From Smallanthus sonchifolius (Eukaryota > Streptophyta > Magnoliopsida > Asterales > Asteraceae): DNA of 64,000 nt. Both the position numbers and the translations under genes were made by a program. The notes beneath the pieces are model-generated. The model ran no database searches. It was not told where the DNA came from and saw nothing but the letters and a program-made list of their open reading frames with translations. This document shows, one piece after another, positions 43,056 through 54,129 of the stretch. How positions within the stretch are numbered: the first letter of the stretch is position 1; every line of letters starts with the position of its first letter. The stretch covers positions 109,165,501 through 109,229,500 of the forward strand of contig CM042021.1 in NCBI GenBank assembly GCA_023525975.1, read 5' to 3'.

Positions 43056-44660
43056 ATGTCCTTCATTAAAAAACTTCAACAACCGTTTAATCTTCATGCT
43101 TCTCCTTCCATTTCACCTCTACCCCGTAACCCTATCGACGCTCTCCGTAACCCGGATTGGAAGCAAGCAATGACCGAAGAATTCCGGGCCCTTATTGATA
43201 ATAGCACGTGGGAGTTAGTCCCGAGGCCTAATAATACAAATGTTTTCTGAAGTATGTGGATTTTTCATCATAAAACGAAATCTGATGGTTCTTTAGAGCA
43301 ATACAAAGCTCGTTTAGTTTGTGATGGCAGGTCGCAGCAAATTGGAATAGATTGTGGGGAAACATTCAGCCCGGTTGTAAAAACGGCCACTATTCGAATG
43401 GTTCTTGCCATCGCCTTGTCTCATTCATGGCCCATACATCAAATCGATGTCTAGAACGTGTTTTTACATGGCAACCTCACCGAGACACTTTATATGTATC
43501 AACCTCCGGGCTTTTGAGATTTCCGTTACTCGGGTCATGTTTGCCTCCTAAAGACGTCTTTATATGGATTGAAGTAGTCTCCACGAGCCTGGTACTAGAG
43601 ATTTGTCGATTATGTCTATTCTCTTGGGTTTCACTATAGCAGATGAGATCATTCTCTGTTTATCTACAAGCATGGTCAACATACTGCATACTTATTGCTA
43701 TAACATGGACGGCATCATTCTAGTCACCTGTTCTGATGCCACTTTCATGGAACTCATTGCAGCCGAGTTTGCCATGAAAGATTTGGGCATCTCAGTTATT
43801 TTCAGGGCATCTCAGTTACACGGAACAAAGATTCCCTATTTTTATCACTACAAAAATATGCAGGTGAAATTCTAGAACGGGTCGGCATGACGTCATGAAA
43901 TGCCTCAAGCACTCCGGTTGACACTAAATCAAAGCTTAGCTCTACATTTGGTACTCTTCTGGACGACGGGGGTACAATTTATAGGCAACTCGTGAGGGCA
44001 CTCCAATACATGACTTTCACTTGTCTCGATATTAGTTATGCAGTTCAACAGGTATGCATGCACATGCATGCCTCTCGCTCCTCTCATCTGCATGCGTTAA
44101 AACGTATTCTTAGATATGTCAAAGTCACCTAATCGCATGGCTTACTGTTTACTAAGTCCTCGGTTACTTCTCTAATCTCATACACTAATGCTGACCGGGC
44201 CGGGTGCCCGGACACAAGATGTTCAATGTCTGGTTATTGTGTCTACTTAGGAGACAACCTTCTCTCTTGGTCCTCTAAACGACAACCCACCTTATCATGC
44301 TCAAGTGCCGATGCCGAATATCGAGGCATTGCTTATGTTGTCTCCGAAACTTGCTGGCCACTCAACCTCTTATTGGAACTCAAACATCCTCCCACTCAAG
44401 CTACACAGATTTATTGTGATAGTGTCAGTGTTGTTTACCTCTCTAGTAACTCGATACAACATCAGCGTACCAAGCACATTGAGTTAGATATCCAATTTGT
44501 TAGTGAAAAGGTTGCTCGAGGTCAGGTTAGAGTTCTCCATGTCCCCTTACGATATCAGATTGCTGACATCTTCACCAAAGGCTTGCCATTAGTCCTATTC
44601 GAAGATTTCAAACACAGTCTCAACATCCGACAACCTCCTGCTTCGACTGTGGGGGTATAT
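43056..44660 (+). pseudogene. C5 RT and RNase H, many stops
   Basis: RT: KQAMTEEFRALIDNSTWELV (stop after NNTNVF), SDGSLEQYKARLVCDGRSQQ, IHQIDV then a stop, further stops before YGLK, and at the YVDD site the frame reads NMDGIILVT instead of YVDD. RNase H is a cleaner frame (44226-44696, running into the LTR): LGDNLLSWSSKRQPTLSCSS, ADAEYRGIA, RTKHIELDIQFVSEKV and QIADIFTKGLP. A dead element with better-kept RNase H. Confidence 0.87.
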
Positions 44661-45377
44661 TGGCCGGGTATAGAAACCGTAATTATAGGGCTATAGAATA
44701 GGAATTGATAGAGCTTGATATTGTTGACTTTTGTAATTGTATGAATTATCGGATCCTATCCAAAGATAGACCGATCCTTGTATTATTATTATGGATATAA
44801 TGAGAATACAGAGGCAACAATTCACAATACCAAATATCAGAATCGACTGCAGATAAGAATTTGAATGAGATAGTCGATATCAAGGCATCCACCGACAAAA
44901 AATCAGTTGAGATGGTGACTATAAGAGCAGAAATGGATGAAATACTCAAGAATCTGCAATTAATCAATAGCAATCGACCAACTCACAATGGCAAGGGTAA
45001 GACAACTCACAACGAAGGTGTTAATGATCGTAACTGAGTTATTCAGGAAGAATCTAGGTTAACGGCAAGTAACAATCATTTTTCAAGTTGGAGTTTCCAA
45101 AGTTTGATGGTACGGATGTTGCAATTCGGATATACAGACGTGTGCATTTCTTTCAATTGGATAGGTTGAAGGTGAGATATGTTGCGGTTCATGTTGAGGG
45201 CATATTAGACAGATTAGTATTAGTTTAATATTAGAGGGTCTTATGTGTAAATATATTTCCTATCTATATTCCTTGTAATCATCATTATAATTTACAATAT
45301 ACAATTACCAAAATCATCTTGGTACCAGAGCTATCAGCTGCCACGTCTCCCTAACCCTAAATTGCCAACAAAAAAAT

Positions 45378-46470
45378 ATGTTGTCCTCTTCTCCAGCGCA
45401 GCTTCTAATCAGACATATGGCCCTTCTTCCTGCATTTGTTACAACTGAGAAAACTGCTCATAATTCTCACAAGTTCGGTTTCACTCTATCACCGACGAAT
45501 TATGGCTATTGGAAGGCTATGATACACCCCTTCTTGGTCACAAATAATCTGATTGGTTAAGTGGATGTAACAATACAATGTCCACCCGAAACTATTCAAC
45601 CTGCCACTGTATCTGGCAACGAAACAGCCCCACCACATCCCCTACCCAACCCTAATTTCTTTACTTGGGTTTCAAACGATGCCCACATCCGGATGTTGAT
45701 CATGTCCACTATATCCGAAGCATCTTTCCAGCATGTCCAGGGACGTACCTCACATGATCTCTAACTATCTCTTGAACGTGCTTATGCACCTCATACCTCT
45801 TCAAGGGAATTCAGTCTCAAAACTCAGATGCTTCGCCTTCAGATGCTAGGCGATGAATCTTCCTCTGCCTATCTCACTCGGGCACAGGAATATTCGGATG
45901 CTCTTGCTAATCTTGGAGAACCAATGAAAGAAAAATACATTGTCCTGCTGGTAATATCCGGTCTTCGGGAAGAGTACAACAGGCTAAAAACGACCCTTCT
46001 TACTCGTTAGTTTCCGACCGCCTTCACTGAACTTCATGGTCTTTTATCTGACCATGATTACATGGTTAAGAAGTTTGTTCCTGATGTCTCTCTTGCTCAG
46101 GAATTCACCACTATTACCACCAGCCACCCCTCTACAGCCTCCTCTACTGCTGTTGTCTCCCCTCCCCAGCCCTCCTTAAAGCACCTACAACAACTTTTTG
46201 GATAGCTTGGGCTTACTTTGCAGCCTACAACTCAGCAGGTTTCCCCATCCCCACAGGATTTTTACACTAATCGTCTGGAAGTAATCGTGGTCGTAGTCAA
46301 TACAATCGTGGACATGGCCGAGGTAGTTACAACAACATGCGCAACCAAGGAGGAGGAAACCAAAACCAGTTCTCTTGGGTTTCAAACCAAAACACCGTTT
46401 ATGGTACATGTAACAGATGTGGAATTGGCCACGTTCCCTCAGATTGCCCGAACCGTGACCCAGCCACTAT
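45378..46470 (+). pseudogene. C4 gag, several stops
   Basis: Copia gag: FGFTLSPTNYGYWKAMIHPF with a stop after NNLIG, PNFFTWVSNDAHIRMLIMST, then a stop, MLRLQMLGDESSSAYLTRAQ, SGLREEYNRLKTTLLTR and a stop. A Gly/Arg/Asn-rich tail precedes the knuckle TCNRCGIGHVPSDCPNRDP (46400-46450). Confidence 0.82.
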
Positions 46471-47850
46471 AAGGGGAAGACAACCTTCAGCCAACTTTGC
46501 TGATTACCGCTCCCAAGCCTCATCCTCCTGGCTTCCTGACACTGGTTCCACTAATCATGTTGCACCCGATCTCTCAAGTTTTGATGGTGCAACACCTTAT
46601 TATGGTGAGGACCATCTTCATGTTGGCAATGGTAAGGGCTTACCCATACTTCATATTGGTTCCTCTCGCTTTTACTCACCAAATAGAACTTTTTCTCTTA
46701 CAAATATTCTCCATGTGCCTGAAATAAAACAAAAACTGCTTTTTGTTCAAAAATTTTGTCATGATAACCATGTGTTCTTTGAATTTCACTCTACTTTTTT
46801 TGCTATGAAGGACAAGTTTACACGCACTACCCTCCTCACGGGTCCAAGTAATGATGGGCTCTACTCCTTCCGTCTTCCTCAAGTTCATCCAATTCCCAAA
46901 GTTGCTTTTTCCACAATATGTGCTTCCTTCACTACATGGCATCAAAGACTTGGTCATCCACAATCACAGCTTCTGCAATTTATGTTTTCTAAGTATTGTT
47001 TACCTCTTTCTAATAAGAGTTCCAGTTCAGTTTGTAATTCATGTTTGATTGGAAAATTTTCCAAACTTCACTTGTCACCATCTACTTATAAAAGCAATCA
47101 TATTTTGGATTTAGTTTTTTGTGATGTTTGGGGCCCGCTCCCGTTACTTCCTTTGGTGGCCATAAGTACTTCTTATTATGTGTTGATCATTTAACACGTT
47201 TTATGTGGATATTTCCTTTAACACTTAAATCCGATGTTTATGCCACCTTTAAACGCTTTCTAACTATGGTTGAACAACAATTCTCCACTAAGTTAAAATC
47301 TGTTCAAACCGATTGGGGAGGAGAGTTCCGGAACATATCTCAGTTTTTCTCCTCTCTCGGTATCACCCATCGGCTATCATGTCCACATACGAGTGAACAA
47401 AATGGTTTTGTGGAACGCCGTCACCGACATGTTGTTGAAACCGGTCTCACCTTACTTGCTCAATCTCATGTCCCACAACGGTTTTGGCATTTCGCTTTTG
47501 ATACAACCGTGTATTTAATTAATCGAATGCCATCTCGCACAAACTCAAACACTTCTCCTTTTGAACATGTGTTCACTCATCAACCTGGTTTCTCTTTCCT
47601 TCGGGTTTTTGGATGCCAGTGTTACCCTCATCTTCGTCCTTACAACAAACATAAAATGGACTTCCGATCCACACCGTGTGTATTTCTTGGGTACAGCACA
47701 TCTCATCATGGTTATAGGTGTCTTGATCCCATTTCTGATCGTATTTACATAGCCAGACACGTTCGTTTTAACGAACACTGCTTTCCAACCTATCCATACC
47801 AACCCCACACCCGTACCTACCCCATCTCCTTATGTCTCATCCTATCCTAC
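46454..47850 (+). pseudogene. C4 protease and integrase, one frameshift
   Basis: Protease SSSWLPDTGSTNHVAPDLSS keeps D-T-G. The GAG-pre-integrase zinc finger follows (TTWHQRLGHPQ...CNSCLIGKF). A frameshift near 47130 moves to the frame with GGHKYFLLCVDHLTRFMWIF, QTDWGGEFRN (second Asp) and SEQNGFVERRHRH (Glu). FLGYSTSHHGYRCLDP and IYIARHVRFNEHCFP close the domain. The catalytic residues are all present. Confidence 0.87.
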
Positions 47851-47900
47851 TGACTTTCCACCTTTTTCTCCTGCTCCCATACCTCCGGTCCAGACCACTT

Positions 47901-48110
47901 CAGCCCCTTCCAGTCCTGATTCCAACACAACAGCTCCTTCCAGTCCTTCTCAGCACAGTAGCCCAATCTCAACAGCCCCTTCCTGTCCTGATTCCAACAC
48001 AACAGCTCCTTCCAGTCCTTCTCAGCATAGTAGCCCAATCTCAACAGCCCCTTTCAGTCCTTCCAGTCCATCCCCTACGGTCCAAACTCCCTCAGCCCAA
48101 ACCCCAACAA
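47901..48110 (+). repeat. 72-bp in-frame minisatellite in the C4 INT-RT linker
   Basis: Period 72 bases: CAGCCCC recurs at 47901, 47973 and 48045, each followed by TTCC(A/T)GTCCTGATTCC or a partial. The unit is 24 codons of Ser/Pro/Thr/Gln. Two full copies plus part of a third. Confidence 0.8.
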
Positions 48111-48410
48111 TGGCCCATTCCCCTCCCTTAAAAACTCACAGCAGGCGCCCCAAATCAGAAGCCCCTGCCACTTCCTCTGACCAGCCCTCTCCAAATGACC
48201 AACCTCCACGTCGTGTCCGTCCCTCAAATCTTTGGTCCAATCCTAAACCAACCACAAAATATAATGCCTCCTCCTTCCACACTCATACAACCAGCTCTGT
48301 AACAGAACCAACCTCCTTTACCATTGCTAACAAAGATCCAAAATGGCGCCATGCTATGGCAGGAGAGTATTCAGCCCTGATTTGGAACGGAACCTGGTAC
48401 TTCTTGTAAA

Positions 48411-48701
48411 AAAACTACTATATTTTCTATAAAAAAAAAATTAACGTGTCAAATGTAATAATGGAACGCATATCATTTTAATAATACTATATTTTATTTG
48501 GAAAAATGATTTAGGAACTTTTATGAATTAAAAATACACTTTGGACAACTTTTAGTTCATTTGTCATGTTCAAATCATTTGATTCGTTTCTGTTTTAGCT
48601 AATCTTTTTATTTTACCTGTTAGAGATAAAACACAACTCCAATCAACACCGTTCATAAATACTCACTAAGAATAACAGGGAACTAAAAAATGGAATTATA
48701 C
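48411..48701. other. Gene-free spacer (villin intron)
   Basis: AT-rich, no feature supported. It joins the truncated C4 end to the fourth villin exon. Confidence 0.4.
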
Positions 48702-49624
48702 CAGTAAAGTTTTGCAGGAGCCCTCTCTAGAACTATATCATCTTCACTTGCTGCCTTCTAGCCTATAAAAGCAAACCCACCAAAGAGGGCCCAGAATTCA
48801 CCTGTTTGCCCCTCTGGTTGTAGTTTTCCATCATCTGCAACATGTTAAGAAAATGAAAATCAAATATAATAAAAAAGTTACATATTGTGCATATAGGGAC
48901 AGGGAAAAAAATGATTGTAGTTTATGATGAAAAGCATATAATGAACATAGTCAATAAAAATAATTTTTTTAGAAAAATAAAATATGTTTTTACTTGAAAC
49001 TGGAAGAAATTCTTTAACTGACAGGTAAAAATGCAAAAAGTACTGATCAAATATAGTTAATCAAAGTAAACATAATTGAACTTGACTAACATATGCCCTA
49101 CCAACAATTGCAACATTGCACTTCCCCTCATGATGTTTGTCCTTTAAAAGATTAACAACCTCCAAAGCTTTGGATCTTTCTTAAATATTCATGTTTGCCC
49201 CGTTGAATTGACATATTTTATCTTTGGTGTCCAAAATGAAGACCTCATCATGATTTAGTGAGGATCGCGTAAAAGGGACTTGAATAAAAAGCAGAAATAT
49301 ATATATATTTGATGAATATGTGTAGGCATGAATTAACAACTAAACTCAATATTAGAGGAAATTTCTATCCACTTACTTATGAATGGGTCGATTTAGGTTG
49401 TGTTTTATTTCAAACCGGGATGAACAAAAGTAGATAAAAGTGAAATGGGTTAAAAGTTGCTCAAAGTCTGTTTTTAGTGCAACCTCCTAAATCGTTTTGT
49501 TCAAAGGTTTAGATTATACTATAATGATATTGTTATTGTAATCATAATTAATGCATCCTTGTTTATAAAGAATCTAGAAAATTAAAAAGTGTTATGAGGG
49601 TCATTCTAACCCGGCCCAACCCAC

Positions 49625-50007
49625 TTTAGGGATGAACGAGTCAAGCTAGCCAGGTTGGGCTCAGGCTCAGCTTGTTTACAAACCGAGCCGAGCTGGCTCA
49701 GCTCGTTTATCTTAACGAGCTGAAATGTTGAGCTCGAGCCCGCCTCGTAAAAAGCTGATGCCGACTCGTTTATTTTTAAAATTTTGTATTTTTTACACAT
49801 ATTCATATATATACAAACAAAAAATAATATTTTTAACATATCATAATGCAAAGTTTATAAATAATTATACTTTATGTATTAAAATTTTGGCTTTTATTTA
49901 AACGAGCGAAACGAGCGAGCCAGCTAACGAGCGAGCTTACCTTGGCTCAGCTCGGCTTGTTCACAAACGAGCTTTTTTCGAGCGAGCCGCGAGCTTTTTA
50001 ACAGCCT
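49625..50007. mobile_element. ACGAGCTCGAGC-family MITE in villin intron
   Basis: GAGCCGAGCTGGCTCAGCTC, AACGAGCTG, GAGCTCGAGCCCGC at the left and AACGAGCGAAACGAGCGAGC, CTCAGCTCGGCTTG, AAACGAGC at the right, around an AT-rich core. Related to the element at 3433-3721; ends approximate. Confidence 0.5.
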
Positions 50008-50536
50008 TAACCCACTCTGACCCTACTTATAAATAACCAATTTCAACTCAAACATGTTTGACCCATCACCCAACCTGACTGTTTTGCCACCTAAATCAAA
50101 CATGGTTGAATTATGTGTAGAGAACCAGACCTGCTTCACTCTGACAACTCGTTTTCCTTTACATGTGTACAACCGTGTTTCAAAGTTTTCTTCTTTGGGG
50201 ATCTTTAATCCAGATGCAAAACCTCCCTCTAGTGGCATTATACATGGTTTAAAGTATGACAAAAATCTATTAGATTCGTGGCTTTGAAGTTCTCTATATT
50301 GTACTGCACGATCGCCAAGAATTGCATCAAGCTTAACAGCTTTCATAGCTGCTGTTCTAGATTCATCCTAATTTACATCATGGATTCATGCCATTTAAGG
50401 TGCTATATATTACAAAGATACATACAAAGAAACTAAAAAAAAACAAACAAACAAACAAAAAACAGTATTCCTGGCTGGTATCTTTGCCCAACCAAAAGTG
50501 TAAAGCATATATATATGCACCTGCCTTGCCAGCAGT

Positions 50537-50860
50537 CTGCAAATACAATTATACAATTGATTAGGTGACAAGATGGGGGAATCTGGTGGGTTGGGTAACG
50601 GGCCAAAATGGGTTGAGGTTGAAACATTAATCTTTAATACGGGTCGATACTGACCATATCAGGTTGAGACACAAACACTTTTTGCCCATTTTTTATGACT
50701 GTAAATTATTATTACGAAAACAACATTATTACGATAGTAGTCTAAAATTTTTAATAGAAACCGTGTAGTAGGTTGTATGCTTTAAAAATAGACTTAGATA
50801 ACTTTCTACTCATTTGATCATTTCCCCTTTTAGTTAACTTCTTTTCAATTTAATAGGAGA
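50537..50860. other. Spacer upstream of the villin remnant
   Basis: Contains a GGGTTGGGTAACGGGCC AAAATGGG-type worn repeat (50588-50650) and AT-rich sequence. No further villin exon could be recognised, so the 5' end of that gene is displaced beyond the transposons or lost. Confidence 0.4.
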
Positions 50861-51334
50861 CTTGGTTAGAATCTCGTGTATTACATGGATTGAATAAATG
50901 TAATGTTATATACTTAGTAATAAAAAATTTATGTCTTTAAAAACCCGTGTATTACACGAGTTGAATAAAATATTACTTGGCAGTTATAAATTCTATTAAG
51001 TTAATTTTTAAAACATTTTTTAGCTAAGTATTATTTTTTTATGTAACTGATAAATGTTAATTCATGATGTATTAAACGGGTTGAATAAATGCAATGTTAT
51101 ATTTATTTAGTAATAAAGATTTACATATTATATATTTATGAAAAACGGTTTATAAAAAGAATTATAGATATCATTATTATTTCATAGGAGAGAGAGACGA
51201 GAAACAAAAAAATTATAAAAACTATTAAATAAATTTGTATAACTAATAGAAGAGAGAGGTAGAGAAAAAAAGTTAAAAATACATGAGAGAGTGACAAGTG
51301 TCCGATCAAAACCTTATTTATTATATAGTATAGA
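50861..51334 (-). mobile_element. Non-autonomous Helitron (minus)
   Basis: On the minus strand it starts TCTATACTATATAATAAATA (terminus 51334) after a host A, with GACACTTGTCACTCTCTCAT. It ends in a hairpin CATGTAATACACGAG then TTCTAACCAAG and a host T (CTAG mutated to CAAG). Inside are two further hairpin copies (ACCCGTGTATTACACGAG at about 50944, and a worn one near 51072). Confidence 0.75.
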
Positions 51335-51336
51335 TA

Positions 51337-51491
51337 TGTTACGAATCTATATATGGAATTGTTATTAGTTGTTATCTCGTGTAAATCACATTGATTGTGA
51401 TGATTCCTATCTCAAAATATGAGATATTATTGTAATTATATAATGGGGGAAGATTGAATAAAACAATCGATCATCGGAAATAAATCCTTCA
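51337..51491 (+). repeat. C3 5' LTR and primer site
   Basis: TG...CA, 155 bp; TGGTATCAAGAGC directly follows (51492-51504), a Met-tRNA-type site with one extra A. Confidence 0.75.
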
Positions 51492-51583
51492 TGGTATCAA
51501 GAGCCTCTTTTTAACCCTACAAGCCGGCAACTCCTTCTTCCCCCTTCTGCCACCAGTGAATTTTTTTTCTCTGCCTCTTCCCC

Positions 51584-52438
51584 ATGGCTTTTACCATTCA
51601 CCCTGCTGTCACTGTTTGTAATATCAGAAACTTCATACCCATTACCCTTGAGATGGAAACCGGCCAATACACCTCTTGGTCGGAACTCTTCAAAATACAC
51701 TGCCGGGCCTTTGACGTCGTTAACCACCTTCAACCTCGAGTCCCAACCACTGCTTCCTCCTCTGCTGACGCAGACAAGAACAAATCAGCCCCACCAACCG
51801 ACTCATGGGATCGGATTGATGCTATTGTTCTTCAGTGGATTTATTCCACCATATCCAATGACCTTCTTCACACCATACTCAAACCCGATACCACGGCATA
51901 TGATGCCTGGACTGCTCTGGCCAATCTTTCAAGACAACAAGACGTCCCGTGCCATCTATCTCGATCACAAATTCTCCAACACCCGACTTGATGCTTTCAA
52001 CAACATCTCCACCTACTGTCAAGCCTTGAAAGTACTTGCTGATCAATTAACCAATGTTGGTTCACCCATCTAAAACCAACGGTTAGTCCCGCAACTAATC
52101 TCAGGCCTGAATGAACAATATGAAGGTATTGCCATGCTCTTACAACAGTCCACTCCCCTACCGGATTTCTATGACGCCCGGTCCAAACTGATTCTAGAAG
52201 AGACAAGGGAAGCAAACCAGGCCATGAATGCTGCTCAGGCCGCCAGAACAGCTCTCAATATAGTCGCCCCAAGAGCTGATCAGCCCACTCACTCCACGGC
52301 ACGCTTTGACTACCAATCAGCAGACTCATCAAATAGTCGTGGCCGGGGACGTGGTCGTGGACCAGGAGGTCGGGGACGCAACTATTCACAAACGGGTCAG
52401 TAGCACACCGGATTTTCTCCAACAAACTGGACCCCTAC
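51584..52438 (+). pseudogene. C3 gag, frameshifted
   Basis: Starts at an ATG (MAFTIHPAVTVCNIRNFIPI). Copia gag signatures TSWSELFKIHCRAFDVV and DAIVLQWIYSTISNDLLHTI follow. A frameshift near 51930 leads to SRAIYLDHKFSNTRLDAFNN, a stop at 52071, then LISGLNEQYEGIAMLLQQST and an Arg/Gly-rich tail (RGRGRGRGPGGRGRN). A stop at 52401 precedes the TE3 insertion. Confidence 0.83.
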
Positions 52439-54014
52439 TGTAACACCTGACACAAAAATGTCTAAGATTTGACTAAGGTACAAACCACAAGAACTATAAG
52501 CGTAAATAACCTATAGATCAAGGTTCAAAAAGTAGAAATCATGAAAATTCAACGTTAACGGACCGTCACAGACGGTAATGGATCACAAGACGGTAACGGT
52601 CCGTTACGGACCGGGCATGCGAACCCTGTTAGCTTGCCACGTGTCCAGTGACTCATCTTCGAAATCTGACGCGTGGAAACCCTATAACGGACCGTCACGC
52701 CCGGTAACGGTCCGTCACGGCCCCAGACTCACCTTGGTGCGCCACGCATCAACTTCGTAACGAACCGTCACGCCTGGTAACGTTTCGTCACGACTCAAAT
52801 TGACTAGAGGGCGACACATGTCTGATGACTCGTGAACCCTAGTCTGGTAACGGATCGTCACCACCCGTAACGGTCCGTCACGGGTTCAGATTTTCCCCTA
52901 TAAATAGTTGGTCGAGTTCAACTCATATTCTCATCCCACAATCAACTTTCTCACTCACATTCCATTCCAGAGAAGTACTAGCTCGATCCCAAAACTTTCG
53001 GTTCGATTCAGGGTCTTCGTAGTGATCGGTTAAGCAAGAGACGCTCGTAAAGGTGCTGGTACGCCAGAGAAACCAAGTTAAGAGGATAGTCTATAACTTT
53101 CGACTTAGAGGCTCATTCTTATAAACTATGGTGAATACTTTATCTCTCTGAAAACTTGTGTCAAACATTTTATTTACGAAAATGGCCAAATAAAGGTTAA
53201 GGGAATAATGCTCAACGTTCTTCTATGAATAAATCATTCAGGCCATAGGTATGCATAAAACTTGCAAGAGATACAAGGGTCTCGAGTGAAATTCTCGGAT
53301 TGCTGCTGGTGCTTGTCTTATAACAACTTCGGAGGCAAACCTGTTCATTGTTATAAGACATGACGCCAGTGTATACTGTGGTGCGATTGAACAGGACGTG
53401 CTTGTTGAATGTGTGGATTGAACATAAAGTTGTGATTATAAAATTAATACTTATTTGTGCCAAATGATTTTATCGTCAAGATAATTGTATTCACCGGCGT
53501 TCGCGCTGGCGTTTTATTTTTAAAATGTCTTCAGGAAATGAATAAATTGAAATAAGAATGGGGTATGGGCAGACATCAGATCTGACCCAGGAAAAAATTA
53601 TGTGAGAGGCAGACATCAGATCTGACTTATGAAAAGGATAACTTGCACGTTGGATTCTCAGGCCTCGTATACAGAAAATCCTAAATGAAAGAAAAGGAGA
53701 TAGGACCAAGGAATTGATCAACATTGGATAGTTCTATTTCCGATGGCTAGTATTGTATTTGATTTCAATCTCTGTTTTATAATCAAAATGAAAAGGGTAT
53801 TTAAATCCCTATATTTATAAAAGTAAATATAAAACTTTTGTCTTCCAACTGAGTTTTGATATTTACAAATACAACCCTTGAGGTTGAAAGAATGTTGAAA
53901 CGATCCTTTTGAAAAAGTCTTCCGCTGTATTTATAAAAACTCTGAAATCAAAGTTCAAAGGTGATGCCAATCGTGCAAGCACCGTCCAGGGGGTGCCTAG
54001 GGCGGGGTGTGAGA
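52439..54014 (+). repeat. TE3 5' LTR
   Basis: Begins TGTAACACCTGACAC. Eight palindrome copies (GTAACGGTCCGTTAC class) lie between about 52555 and 52882, then the TATA box TATAAATA at 52899-52906. The final CA is mutated to GA. Confidence 0.92.
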
Positions 54015-54030
54015 GGTTGGTATCAGAGCC
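54015..54030 (+). other. TE3 primer binding site
   Basis: GGTTGGTATCAGAGCC, identical to TE1's. A 7-bp hairpin, TAGATAC (54047-54053) with GTATCTA (54063-54069), follows, matching the PBS-adjacent hairpin of TE1 in position. Confidence 0.9.
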
Positions 54031-54129
54031 ACAGGTTTTAGCGAATTAGATACTTGGATCTGGTATCTAGGCTTTAACGATAAGTTTATCTATTACCTAA
54101 AAATTAAGATAAGAAAACAAGGTAACTTT

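Larger units (their letters stand above)
41789..44831 (+). mobile_element. C5: internally deleted Ty1/copia element
   Basis: LTRs of about 170 bp at 41789-41957 and 44661-44826 share GCCGGGYATAGAAACCGTAA and CGGATCCTATCCAAAGATAG. The internal part begins abruptly with SLDMLFFMKQ-frame sequence equivalent to ISRHVIFYETVFP (end of integrase), so primer site, gag, PR and nearly all INT are deleted. RT and RNase H remain, with stops. Target duplication is not clean. It interrupts the Gy-R gag codons and itself hosts a hAT MITE. Confidence 0.8.
41706..45195 (+). pseudogene. Gy-R gag (gypsy), split by copia C5 and truncated
   Basis: Starts MTTLNQVTQDVKGALKEHEL at 41706, breaks at ESI (41788), and resumes after C5 at about 44835 with SESTADKNLNEIVDIKAS and VEMVTIRAEMDEILKNLQ, a coiled-coil-like N-terminal gag. 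A TGA follows at 45037. Past a small shift, LEFPKFDGTDVAI and RRVHFFQLDRLKVRYVAVHV mark the gag capsid start. The element is then cut by the copia C4 LTR. Confidence 0.7.
45196..48410 (+). mobile_element. C4: 3'-truncated Ty1/copia element
   Basis: A short 5' LTR (about 45200-45325, TTAGACAGATTAGTATTAG to ACCAAAATCA) precedes the primer-site-like TTGGTACCAGAGC (45329-45341). gag, PR and INT follow, and the sequence stops at the very start of RT (KDPKWRHAMAGEYSALIW). The rest of RT, RNase H and the 3' LTR are missing, replaced by villin-intron-like DNA at 48410. Confidence 0.8.
38693..50536 (-). pseudogene. Villin pseudogene (gelsolin repeats G1-G6), split by nested retrotransposons
   Basis: Villins bundle, cap and sever actin filaments. 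Minus-strand exons: 50536-50471 (AYIYALHFWLGKDTSQ, G1); 50367-50131 (YRELQSHESNRFLSYFKPCI, KGKRVVRVKQ); 49279-49102 (SLNHDEVFILDTKDKICQFN, then a stop, G2); 48834-48702 (GEFWALFGGFAFIG, stop, ASEDDIVLE). After a 7.7-kb gap come 40975-40820 (IGKFYSGDCYICLYSYHS, G4), a worn piece at 40695-40640, 40533-40396 (GGFSSGYKSYIADKGLNDET), 39950-39822 (AGK preceded by a stop, G5), 39680-39540 (SGVPIKFAKEGKESLAFW) and 38829-38693 (LLTEHVMILDTHAEVMVWVG, G6). The region expected between the fourth and fifth exons (G3) is missing. Several in-frame stops, a mutated donor at 50470 and missing first and last exons (including the headpiece) show that it is dead. Confidence 0.85.

Noticed and set aside
50054..50287. 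Plus-strand 77-codon frame at the villin exon
   Set aside because: Antisense to the villin exon 50131-50367.
53212..53724. Minus-strand frames in TE3's LTR (and the twin at 60691-61199)
   Set aside because: Duplicated simply because the LTR is duplicated; no domain and no start context.
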